Shown here piece after piece: positions 1 to 12,500 of a stretch of 64,000 nt of DNA (position 1 is its first letter; every line of letters begins with the position of its first letter). Source of the stretch: Lineus longissimus (Eukaryota > Nemertea > Pilidiophora > Heteronemertea > Lineidae); the NCBI RefSeq assembly GCF_910592395.1, contig NC_088309.1, positions 16,740,599 to 16,804,598 of the forward strand, given 5' to 3'. The notes beneath the pieces are model-generated. The model was not told the origin of the DNA and searched no databases. It worked only from the letters and a program-made list of their open reading frames with translations. Made by a program: the position numbers and the translations under genes.

Positions 1-341
1 TAACTGTGGCATGTTTATTAACCGCTAAAGCTATGAACTTGAAATTTGGTGCACATGACTCCCTATGTCATGTTACCTCTGACACCGAATTTTGGCGATC
101 TGATTCTCGACTTGACCACCAGGAGGCCAAAATTAAAAAATGTAAAATGTACAATATCTCGCTTATTTGTGACTTGTTTTCGATTATATTTTTATGGTGT
201 ACTCCAAGCAAGGATACCTCACATGCCATACTGACTTTAGTTTGACCTATACTAAACATATAGCATGTTTCTTAACCAGGATGAATTCCAAACCAACAAA
301 TATCTATACGGTGAGCACAATGGTCCCTGGCCTTTTCATTT
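1..341 (+). repeat. GCTCACC/CATTTCAT family, 3' fragment (copy 1)
   Basis: It begins inside an internal unit (gcatgtttattaaccgc...) and runs to the family tail, GTGAGCACAATGG...TTTTCATTT. It is cut by the window edge. Confidence 0.75.
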
Positions 342-412
342 CAATTTTTAACATGATTGTGTTGAAAAGCATGCCACAGCATCCAAGAGGTAACCTTGTC
401 TATTTCTTTCAG

Positions 413-522
413 CACCAACAGGTGGCCCTACAGTCCCCACTGTTGCTACAACTGCTGCTACCAATACTGGTACCAATACAAGCATACAATGGACGCTGAA
501 GACACAGAAATTTATATTCAAG
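413..522 (+). CDS. TCTN: Tectonic exon (Thr/Ala/Pro-rich N-terminal segment)
   Basis: Acceptor tttctttcag before 413 and donor GTAAAG after 522. The frame (codon starting at 415) reads [19 protein letters not shown], a mucin-like stretch. It ends in phase 0, which matches the next exon. Supported by phase and composition only, because this region is poorly conserved in the family. Confidence 0.6.
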
Positions 523-3500
523 GTAAAGTGATTACTGTGTGAAATTTCTTCATAATCAGATGTATGCCAAGAACACATAATCACTTCCTGAATATTTTGA
601 GGACATGTTTATAGACACGATTGTCCAGGATGAATCATCATGTTATATCTCAAATCGTAGGTTTGTCTCCTCAATCAAACTGTCTCCAACGGAATACTCT
701 CATGACATATGGGACCCACCACGGCACAATGAGTCGCATGTCGCACAGAAGATGAGCCTAAAATGACACCAGGACTTAATAGAGGAAATTGATATACTCA
801 GATTTCACAAAAGGCAGACAATAGTGAAATGAACAACCAGTCCGTCTCAGCCTTTCAAGCTCGGAGCGACATGCGACTCATTTTGCCATGGCGGGTCACA
901 TATACAATGTAAACCATGCCACAGCTTGATCTTTATTTGTGATTAGGTGCAGAGCCTTAGTCCTTCTTGAAACTTAATCAAGGGAACTGGGGGTCCTTGA
1001 AAGTTGCCAAGAATATTATCTATTTTCCTTCTTAGGGCTAATGTATTCAAGTGAGGTCAATCCACAGACTTATAACATTGTGGCTCAAAAGAAAGCTGGA
1101 CTGTTTCATCACAGCTCGTTACGCATAGTTCTCACGGTGGCTGAAGTATCGGTTTGCCTAAGAAAAATACCTGCTCACCTGGAGAGGAAATGATGATACA
1201 AAGAAACATACAGAAGATTAGTTAATTTTGAGGGGCGTATGCCGTAAGGCCCGCATTTATTATTTTTATCCGATTGTACCCCTCCAACACTTTTACAATA
1301 GGAGGGCATTGTTTCTATTGTGTTGCAAAGGTAAACCAATACATGTACCTATACCCTCCGTGGTCCTGCTAATCATGTGAGGTTAACCTTTCTTCCGAAG
1401 GAGTCCATCAAAAGAACCTTTCTGAAATCATTTGAAATCAACATAGCTTCAATTTCAGCTTCAGCTTTCAACTTCAATTTTCAGAGTTATCTAGTAAAGT
1501 GTTGGCAATAGGTACCACCATTTTGGCCTGAACCTGATATCCAAAATCAATTATAAATCCTTCAAAATGAAGTGAATGCCGATTTAAAACCTGAAAAGCT
1601 GTTCTCTGGGAAAAAGCACAGACTCCCACCCTTGATAATGGCATTCACTTTATTTTGAAAGATATTTAATTGCTTTTAGATTACTTCTAGCCAAAATAGT
1701 GGTACCTATTGCCAAGCCTTAACCTACCAGTGCCATGCAACAGAATGATATTGACACCATTCTACTTACATTTGAACAATTTCTTATTCCAAATGGTGTC
1801 AATTTTTTTTTCAGGCAGGGCAGCATTATAAAACTGTGGAGGCAGAAAGATCAGCATGGCCCGCATCAACTACTGCTGAACTCCTGTTGCTTTCCTGCTG
1901 TGCTCCAAGTGGTAGTGACACTAGTCCTAAGTACATCAACAAGACAGCTGCAGCTATGGTGTTGAGTTACCTGGAACCAAGTTATGAGGTTAACGTAACT
2001 GCTGCTGGTAAGTCAATACTCTTATGCTCTCTGTGTGATCAAGGGTCAATGTGTATCTTATAACCCCCCCCCCCCCCCTCTAATCCCCTGCCGGTATCTA
2101 TCCAAAACTACGGTGGCTGGGAAAGGACATCGAGAAAAAAAAAATTCTCGGTGGGACGACTTATTATCTCGGGGGGACGACTTATTATGTCGTGGGGACG
2201 ACTTATTATGTCGTGGGGACGACTTATTATCTCGGGGGGACGACTTAGTAAGTCGGGGGGACAACTTAGTAAGTCGGGGTGACGACTTATTATCTCGGGG
2301 GACGACTTATTATCTCGGGGGGACGACTTAGTAAGTCGGGGGGACAACTTAGTAAGTCGGGGTGACGACTTATTATCTCGGGGGATGACTTAGTAAGTCA
2401 GGGGGACGACTAATTATCTCGGGAGGACGACTTATTAAGTCGGGGGGACGACTTATGAAAGCGAGGGCGAGTCCTGGCTGTGACTGTCTCATCTCTCTCG
2501 CCATATCAATAACTAGGCAGTGCGGCGAAGACTGATGCGGCCTGGCTGTGACTGTCTCATCACTCTCATCATGTTGTCAACACGGTGGAGCAGCCAGGAC
2601 TGATTTGGCCTGGCTATGACTTCCTAATCTCTCTCATCATGTTGTCAACACGGTGGAGCAGCCAGGACTTATTCGACCTGGCTGTGACTTCCTAATCTCT
2701 CTCACCATGTTGACAACACGGTGGAGCAGCCAGGACTTATTCGACCTGGCTGTGACTTCCTAATCTCTCTCATCATGTTGTCAACACGGTGGAGCAGCCA
2801 GGACTTATTCGACCTGGCTGTGACTTCCTCATCACTCTCATCATGTTGTCAACACGGTGGAGCAGCCAGGACTTATTCGACCTGGCTGTGACTTCCTAAT
2901 CTCTCTCATCATGTTGTCAACACGGTGGAGCAGCCAGGACTTATTCGACCTGGCTGTGACTTCCTAATCTCTCTCATCATGTTGTCAACACGGTGGAGCA
3001 GCCAGGACTGATTTCGGCCTGGCTGTGACTTCCTAATCTCTCTCATCATGTTGTCAACACGGTGGAGCAGCCAGGACTGATTCGGCCTGGCTGTGACTTC
3101 CTCATCTCTCTCACCATGTTGACAACTTGGCAGAGCTGCCAAGACTGATTTGGCCTGGCTGTGACTGTCTCATCTCTCTCACTATTTATTGTCAACTACG
3201 TTGTAAACATAATGCTCAAAATTGATTCATGAAAAAGGCAGTAGGGCAATATTATTATTAAGTTGTCAACATGGTAAGTAGGGCGAAAAGGTCAATCCTT
3301 GCAAGAATGCGGAACAGAACTTTTCCGCTCAAACTTGGACGATACAGGGGTATACCCCTGCAAGACAGAAATTGTGATAAGAATAGTGTTTAAGACGAAT
3401 ACCATTTCCTTCTGAATGTGATAAATATGACACAGAGAGGAACCAACTATTTAATTATTTTGCTATGTCATTTGGCGTGGACGTGAGGACTATCTCATGA

Positions 3501-6500
3501 GAAGAAATATTGAGTGTGCTTCTGTCTGGCCCAGCGGCTGATCAGGTTGCGGACTACATACGTCACATTTATGCATTGCGTTACTGAATACGCAGTTAAA
3601 ACACAGTTTATGTTGCTACCATCTTGTATTCAAATATATGGATTTAAAATTATTGTATTGTGTCTCATAAGCCTTAGTAGGCTGGCGATTTTCTTTTTCG
3701 GTGACACATAAATAAAATGTATACTTCTGGACCTGGCTGTGTTACGGGTTTTTAGCTCACCTCTTAGCAGAGGTGAGCTTATCCCATACCGTGGCGACGG
3801 TCGTCCGTCGTCGTCGTCGTCGTCGTCGTCCGTCGTCGTCCGTTAGCAGGGCACGTTTCGTAACTGTTAGAGCTATTGAGTTGAAACTTGGTACACATGT
3901 ACCCTTATGTAATGGCACCTTGGAGACCAAGTTTCGGTCCGATTCGTTTCATGGTTTGGCCACCAGGGGGCCAAACGTTAAAAGTGAAAATATGCAATAT
4001 CTCCCTTAATAGTAGTCGGGAAATTTTGAAAAAAATATGGTAGGTACTTCTAGCAAAGGTGCATCATATATCCTCCGGGTTTTTGATTTGAACTCCTTTT
4101 CAAGGTCACAGAGGTCAAATGGTGTAAATTGGCCGTTAGGATGTAACGATGGCACGTTTCTAAACTGCAATGACTATTGATACCAAATTTGGTAGACATT
4201 TACCCCTTAGTCAGGTGATCTCAGGGACCGAAGTTTGGTCCAATATGATTCACCACTTGACCACCAGGGGGCAAAATCCAAAAACCTTAAAAATGTGATT
4301 ATTCCTTAACTTCTTGCCCGATTGCCACCAATTTGATATCATGGGTACATCTAACCACCATACAGTATATGTCACACAGGTTTTTAATTTGACCTTCTTG
4401 TCAAGGTCACAGAGGTCAAATGGCGTAAATTCGCCGTCAGGCCGTAACTATGGCATGTTTCTTAACTGCAATGATTATTGATCACAAATTAAGTACACAT
4501 GTACCCCTTGGTCAGGTGATCTGAGGTACCGAAGTTTGGTGCGATCTGATTTGCCGTTTGGCCTCCAGGGAGGGGGCCAAATCCTAAATTCTTCAAAATG
4601 CCATTATTCCTAGTAATGACTTGCCCGATTGGCACCAATTTTATATCATAGGTACATCTAATTCTAACAACCATTCAATGTGTCACCCGGGTCTTCTTTG
4701 ATTTGACCTACTTTTCAAGGTCACAGAGGTCGAATGTTATGTAAATTGGCCATTTTGGGGAAATTGTAATTGCTTGGACCTGCATCAAACCTAACACTAC
4801 ATGACACAATACCATGCTCTTTATCCATCTTTCCTCCACATGAAGTGAGCACAATGGCCCTGGCCATTTCATTTTTGTTTGTCTTTGTTTTAAGGGAAAA
4901 CTAGGTCAAATGGTGGAAAATGGCAGATTCCTTATTGGTGCCTTTGTCAGTGCTCTAGCGTACTCAGTTTTTGACGGATCCTTTTCATTTTTCATATGTA
5001 TGTATATGACCCTAAAATCTAGGTCGAGTTCGATTTTGGGTGCGGTGTGATTCTTAGTTTACACACTAGATGGCTTTTTCTGAAAACCTTAAAACTGGTC
5101 TAGCTCCCATATCCTTTGAGGTATATATCCTTCGAACTAAGATGCTCATATTTCCACTGTAGGTGCAGCTATTATTAGGTACATCATATACAATACAAGT
5201 TTTTGATTTTACCGATTTTCAAACCCCCCCCCCCCCAATTCCTACTGCCAAGCGGGCACAGTGTCCTTGGCACTATTTTTTTATATGGCCTTAGGCAAAC
5301 TCATGTAAAAGCTTGTGTGTTGTGGTATCAAAGTGGCTTACTTTCATTTTCATACCCCCTCTGGCCATTGTGGGGGATGGGTGGTCACAGAAAGAGGGGT
5401 CATTATCTTATCAGAATCTGTTTTCTGTATTTTATCATGGTCTGGGGGTCATACTGAACATAGCACCAATATTTATTATGTAACAGCCCTGTGAAGTGTG
5501 GATATAACATTTTCTGATTTTCTAAAAGCAAATTCAGTGCCCAAAGGCCTAGTGGTTAATTCATGATTAGTTAGAGAATCTGAGACAAACTTTACATTCA
5601 TTGCACTTGCAATGATAGTGTCACCCAAGAAAAAGCAGTTCCCCAGCTTGCAGAGAATCAGGCCGGCCTTCCAACTTGCTGAGCTGGCCTGTCCTTATAA
5701 AAGAGAAAGTTTTTCAATGATGTTGGATAAAACTGTTGTTTGAGTCTTTACCAAAATAATGTTGTGTTCATGTGTTAACGAGGGCAGTATTATATTTTCA
5801 TATACCACATATATTCCCAGAAATACCAATAAAATGTTGGTTAAAATGCAATATTCGTAATTCTTTGGCCATAAATCTTTCATGACATGAAATGTGTCAT
5901 GGAGGACGTAAGTTTTGAGGTAACGACTTCACGCCGATTCGAAAGCCAATGGCAATAGTGGGGAATTACAATGTCATGACGTAACAAAAAGCGTAACGTA
6001 GGACGTAATGATATAACAATGAATATGACCTTTCTCTGGATTGCACCCAGTGCATTACAGATATTTTTATTGCATCGCAGATTGCATCCTAGCTTGTGCG
6101 ATAATTCTTTCGAACTTTCTCGCATATTTTTTCTTTAAAACATTAGTTTTAATGGGGTTTTAAGTGGCGGAGACTTTATTTTAAAGCAAAAGCATTCCTT
6201 GAAGACACTTTCCATGATTTTGGAGAAGTTTGTACATATAGCATCAGGCCTTCTTTTTGTGGCAAATTTTGATGTTTTTCATAGCATGTCTGACGGATCA
6301 GTGCATTTAGGGTATATGGTAAGATTTTTGGATATGCTATCCTGGCTGTGAAAGACATATCTTCAGTCACAGAGTTTGGGAGTAGAGGCAACAACTGGCA
6401 TAATTTTGGGCCTACTAGTAGATCATATCATAAAATGTAGGTTCTTATAAGCATGATATCCAGGGAAAAGTTACATAAACAATTGGTACAGTGCTTGTGT

Positions 6501-9500
6501 GCTTTTTGTGATGCCTTCCAGTACGAGACTACCACCCTCTGATGTAGAACCTTTATATCATCAAACAGTGAGACCGGGCAGTAGTTTGCTACTTCTTACG
6601 GGTAGCATGAGACCAGTTTAGCCCAGTTTAAATCCTCCACCAAAACTTGCCACCAATAAATTGGCAATTTTTGAAGTGAAAAATTGCTTCTTCTGACAAT
6701 TGGATATAAGAAATAATTATTCTGTATTTACTTTCAGCTTTAGCTTCTAGTTCTGTGGAGACTGAGATTAAAAACCCTGCCTTCGTCAACCTGTCACCAT
6801 GTCCCTGTGACCTCCTCAAGGGTGCGTGCGATGTCAACTGCTGCTGTGATACAGTAAGTACAGTAGAACCTCTCTATTAAGGACCCCCTTGGGACTGACA
6901 AGTGCTGTCCTTAATAGAGATGTGTCCTGATTAGAGAGGTCAAATTGAATGGAAACAACCAATTTGGGACCAAAACTAGTGTCCCAAATAGAGAGGTTGT
7001 CCTTAATACAGAGGTGTCTGCTAAGGAAGGTTGAACTCTGCTACTGTTGGCCACTGGTGCTGTCGCTGGTCTTTGCAAAATCGCTGCGTGGCTCACTGGT
7101 ACTTTGTGAGGTCGAAGTGGCTCACTGGTATTTTGTGAGATGGAAGCAACTCACTGGTACTTTGTGATATCAAAGTAGCTCGCGTGGTACCTTGTGAAAT
7201 AAAAGAAGTTCATTGGTACTCTGTGAGATAAAAGTCGGTCACTGGTACTTTGTGAGATGAGTAGCTCGCTGGTACTTTGTGAAATGAAAGTAGCTCACTG
7301 CTACTTTGTGAAATCAAAGTAGCTCACTCGTCAGAGTCGTACCTTGTGTGGTCATTGCTGCTCACTTGCACTTTGTGATATCAAAGTGGTGACTGCATGT
7401 ATTTCAACAAAAACAGATAATTTTGTTTGTATTCAGATTTCTTGTTTTGACTAAGCATTACCAACTCTCTGTTATGTGTGTTGATTCAGCTGTCACACAG
7501 AGTTAAGTCGCTTATGTGTGCTACTTCTATTCAGTCAAATGCCTGGCCCTAAACAGATTTCTTCATTACCTTGTGTCTAACATTTCTGAAGTAGCAAATT
7601 GCTGTTCCTTACCAATGGAGCCTTATTTCTACAGTCACAATAAAAATTGCAAATAAAGAAGTAAGAATGTTTCAATACCTGGGAACATGAAATGTGCATT
7701 TTGAACAATCTCAGAAAAGGATAGGAAATGGCTGTGGACTTCAAAGCATGAATGAATTGTTTCCTATTTATTTCAGGATTGTACGGCAGATATGAATAAA
7801 ACAATGATATGTATTCCTGGAATATTGGGTGGGGAACGGACAAATGGCCCCGAGGACAGGACTTGCAAGTCAACACGCTATTACAAGGAGGACTGGTGGA
7901 TGGTCATGTGTGTTTACTATGAAAACAACGCCTACTTGGGTCTATACTACAACAACCAGAAAGGAATTCAGACCAAGCAAACTTATGCATCCACTGTACC
8001 AGCAAAGCGATCGGCGTATTCATGGGAGTAAGTGGTTTTTGTTCTCTATTGAAGTAGAGTTACTCACTCAATCACTCACTTGATTACATTACAGTGAGTG
8101 GCCCGGAACTGGCCAATAGTGGTTACACGAGTTTTGTTTTTGCCATTTTCGTAAGCGGCAGGTTCGCAAAACAAGGTATTAAAAAACTCTCGCCTTACCC
8201 TTCTTCTATACAACATACACTGTGCATTTGGGTCAGGTCAGCATCCCTGGAACCCCTGGTCTCCCATTATGATGACTTTCAGTGCATGTCTCGTGCGACA
8301 ACCACGAGTGAGGGTAATGTTAGTGTTGTCGCAACATGGACGCGTGGGAAGGAAGGGAATGTAGGGAGACAACCGATTAAGTAACAGTCCTTCTGACGGC
8401 TGATGAGGGGGGAGGTTATCGGCGGTGATGGATGGATATGCACGATGATGGTGGATCGTTATGTTCTACACTTGTCTAAAAAAATTCTCAGGTTGAAAAT
8501 TGACAGTTTGATTGACAGTGGTGTGCTAATTGAGATATTTTCATGACTAGGCTTGTGTATCCTTAGCATCAAATTGTGCATTTTGGCTCACCGTAGGGGA
8601 GTCTATACAATACCGCAGTATTCTTTTTCAAAAACAGTGGCACGTTTCTTAACCACTGAAGCTATGAACTTGAAACTTGTTACATAGGACCCCCCAGGTC
8701 AGATAACCTCTGACAATGAATTTCGGTCCAATCTGATCCTTGACTTGGCTACTAAGAGGCAAGAAGTGGAAACCTAAAAAGAGTGATGTCTCTCTTATGA
8801 GTGAATTTAAATTTTTATGGTAGGTTCTCCTAGCAAGGATACAATCGCATATCGTATGGGTTTTTGATTTGACCTAATTTTCAAGGTTACAGAGGTCAAA
8901 TGGCATTAATTGGCCGTTTGAGTGTAACTATGGCACGTTTCTTAACCGCTAACGCTATGAACTTGAAATTTAGTACTAATGACTTCCTGCGTCATATAAT
9001 ATAACCGCTGACACTGAATTTCGGTCTGATCTGATTCTTGACTTGACCACCAGGAGGCCAAAACTAAAAAAGGTAAAAAGTGCAGTATCTCGCTTATTAG
9101 TCACTCGTTTTCAATGATATCTTATGGTAGGTTCTCCTAGCAAGGATACATCACATATCCTACGGGTTTTTGATTTGACCTAATTTTCAAGGTCACAGAG
9201 GTGAAATGGTGTAAATTGGCCATTTCAATGTGACTATGGCACATTTCTTAACCACTAAAGCTATGAACTTGAAATTTACTACACATGACTCCCTATGTCA
9301 TTAAACCTCTGTCACCGAATTTCGGTCCGATCTGATTCTTGACTTGGCCACCAGGGGGCCAGAAGTGGAAACTTAAAAAGTGTGATATCTCTCTTATGAC
9401 TATCAGTAACTTGTTTTCGGTAACATTTTTATGGTAGGTTCTCTATGCAAAGATACATCACATATCACAGGTTTTTGATTTGACCTAATATTCAAGGTCA

Positions 9501-12500
9501 CATAGGTCAAATGGTGTAAATTTGCTGTTTGAGTGGAAAAATGGGTCGTTTCTTAATCGCTTAAGCTATGCACTGGAAATTTGGTACACATGACTCCCTA
9601 CGTCATGTAATTCGAATGCACTACAAAGTCGGTCGGCGGAATACTTTTTTCGATGGCAGATGATCTTGATTCCCCAGTGTCAGGTGTGACTAAACAGTGT
9701 TTTTTAAGTGCTTGTCAAAGCTAATCTGTTCCTTCCAAATTACTTTCAGGGAGAAAGACAAACGAAACCTCGCAGAGAATGTTGCAGGAATTGGTTACAA
9801 ACAAGGCCTGAGTATTCAAACAAATGTGCCGGGTTCGAATGGGAAAGTTGGAATTCTCACTCTGCCGCAACGTGTCCTGACTGGCCAGTGCCAAAGGACA
9901 GCTCCAGTCCAATACTTGACTGACGGTAACAGTAACTGCAATATCAAGATGACACAGGCAACATGTGAAGAAGTCGGCGGACCTTTCAATGCAAGGAGTT
10001 ATATCACGGCTTCAAGCATCAGCACGCCCCCATGTCCAAGTTATCCTGGCGTTATGATGCAATATGATGGAACGGCATACACAACTGTCAGTACGAATTA
10101 CTTCTGCACGACCGATCCTAATTTGAGGGGATATGTAAAAAACTTAGAAGATGTCCAAACTGTTTCGACACGTTCGTTGTTTTCAACGACAATTGTAGAT
10201 TATGCGTCATGTGAATTCAATAAACATGGACAGTTCGTATGCCCCAATAGTACTACGGTGACTACCCCTGCTACAGCAGCTCCCACTCGGTGTGCCTATG
10301 ATGATGGTCTGAATTTACCCCCAGGACCCACATTTGATGTGACCAACAAAATCTGTAGAAACGCTGTTCTCGATGTTGAATACAAGTTTTATTGGGCTGG
10401 GAAAAGGATTGTCAATCTGACGGCGAATTTTATAATGGGGGATGTGCCAGTTGAAATGTCTTACACCAAAACGGTCAAGACGTATTCTACAGATGCGAAT
10501 AATGTCAGCCAAGAAACCCAGACTGTTTCGACTCTGAGTTACCCCTCTGAAGTGACTCAGAAATACTCCATCAAATATACCCACGATTACAACTTCACGC
10601 TTCTTCAAGATGCGAATGTGGATGCCACAAATACAACAGGACAGTATTCACCTAGGTCAGGTTATCCAGGTAAGAAATTGTCAGTTCTTGGGTTTTTTAT
10701 TCATCAAAACTAGATGCAGAGAGCATGCAATTATTTGACCTTTTTGGCTCACCGTAGGGGAGTCTATACAGCACCGCAGTGTCCATCGTCGTCATCCTCG
10801 TCCATCGTCGTCTGTATCCTGTTTAAAAACAGTGCTACGTTTCTCAACTGCTAGGGCTATGAACTTTTTACACAGGATCCCCAGTCAGATGACCTCTGAC
10901 AATGAATTTCGGTCTGATCTGATTCTTAACTTGGCCAACAGGGGGCCAGAAGTGGAAACATAAAAAGTGTGATATCTTTCATATAAGGTACTCGTTTTTG
11001 ATAAAAATGTTATGGTAGGTTCTCTTCGCAAGGATACATCACATATCGTACGGGTTTTTGATTTGACCTAATTTTCAAGGTCACAGAGGTCATGGCGTAA
11101 ATTGGCCATTTGAGTGTATATGGCATGTTTCTTAACCACTAAGGCTATGAACTTGAAATTTGGTACACAAGACTCCCTGAGCCATATAACTGCTGACATC
11201 GACTTCCAGTTTGATCTGATTCTCAACTTGGCCACCCGGGGGCCAAAACTAAAAAAGGTAAAAAGTGCAATATCTCGCTTATTAGTGACTTGTTTTCGAT
11301 GATATTTTTATGGTAGGTACACCAAGCAACGATACATCACATGTCATACTGACTTTGGTTTGACCTATCTACTATACATGTAGCATGTTTCTTAACCAGG
11401 ATGAATTCCTAACTACAGAATATCTATATGGTGAACACAATGGCCCTTGGCCATTTCATTTACCAATTTTCATGAACGACAGATATTTGTATTGGTTATT
11501 TGGTGAAGCGTGCAGTGGCTGGTACATTCAAAACAAGTTGAGGAAACAGATGTTTTGAGGTACTGTGCATCCTGTGACACTTTGACAAATGATATCAAGA
11601 ATTTATAAAGACCAATCTTTATCAATTCTTGATTGTATGCTCATAAATTTTTCATCTTTATTTTAGGATATGAGTTCGGGAAGCCTATAATTGCTGGTAT
11701 TGGCTACTATAACACAACCACCACTGTCACTGATCCTGTTGACTACAGCCAAGGAAATGGTATTTACTACTATAAAGTTGGTGAGTACATTCTCTACGGA
11801 TAGAATTGTTTATTGTGTTCTCCCTGGAGAATCAGTTCCCAAGATTGCCAAAAATCTTCTCTCAATCTTGGGTAATGGCTGCATCGCAGGAAAAGCAGCC
11901 AAACTGGGGGACATTGGTAAATCTACTGTAACCTGTGTCCATCTGGTAACATGGGCAATCTATTATTGATACTAGAACTGGTAAACAGTGGTAAAAATCC
12001 CTTTATGTCTACCACTGCCTTTACCGCTGGATGGAATCTCCTAATTTTTCGTATGTGCATGTATATTTTGCCTGTGAAGCCATTCAGCTATGTCTCCAAA
12101 CCATATTTTCAGCGCAAAATGTGTTTTTCGGGTGTTCTTTCCTTTGAACATCCTGGGATCGCTAACATACTAAACAATAGGTGGTGCTGCCATCTAAGCC
12201 CGGCTCCGGAGTTATAAATACAAGATCGCCCCAAGCAGTTCTAGGGATTCTGGTGGTCCAATGGTAAAGACACTGGCCTAACATGCCAATGACCCGAGTT
12301 CGAAACCTGCAGCGGTCGATTTTTTTTCTTGATTTTTTTCCGTGATTCTTATCATTTCTAAGGGAATGTATAGTAGTATATATTTTATTCAAGTGTCATC
12401 TGTTTCACGATACAGCCAGCCTTATTTAGGCTTATAAGACACATTATATAAGCTTACATAAGTTTACGGACCAAAAGTTTATTTTAAATTTGCTTCTACC

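Noticed and set aside
2058-2347. Overlapping open frames on both strands with SRGDDLL / RHNKSSP repeats
   Set aside because: They only translate the 20-bp minisatellite; no splice context or family match.
2909-3142. 77-residue minus-strand frame with repeated [15 protein letters not shown]
   Set aside because: It is the 68-bp minisatellite read as protein.
2470-3200. Regularly spaced repeats considered as a CRISPR array
   Set aside because: Units are fully tandem without unique spacers, in clearly eukaryotic DNA.
3773-4009. Arg-rich frame starting [17 protein letters not shown], also seen at 49237-49479
   Set aside because: Arises from the (CGT)n tract in the repeat-family head; the same frame appears in each full copy and has no gene signals.
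12249-12319. Functional tRNA-Val gene
   Set aside because: Acceptor and T stems do not pair adequately; kept only as a tRNA-like unit.
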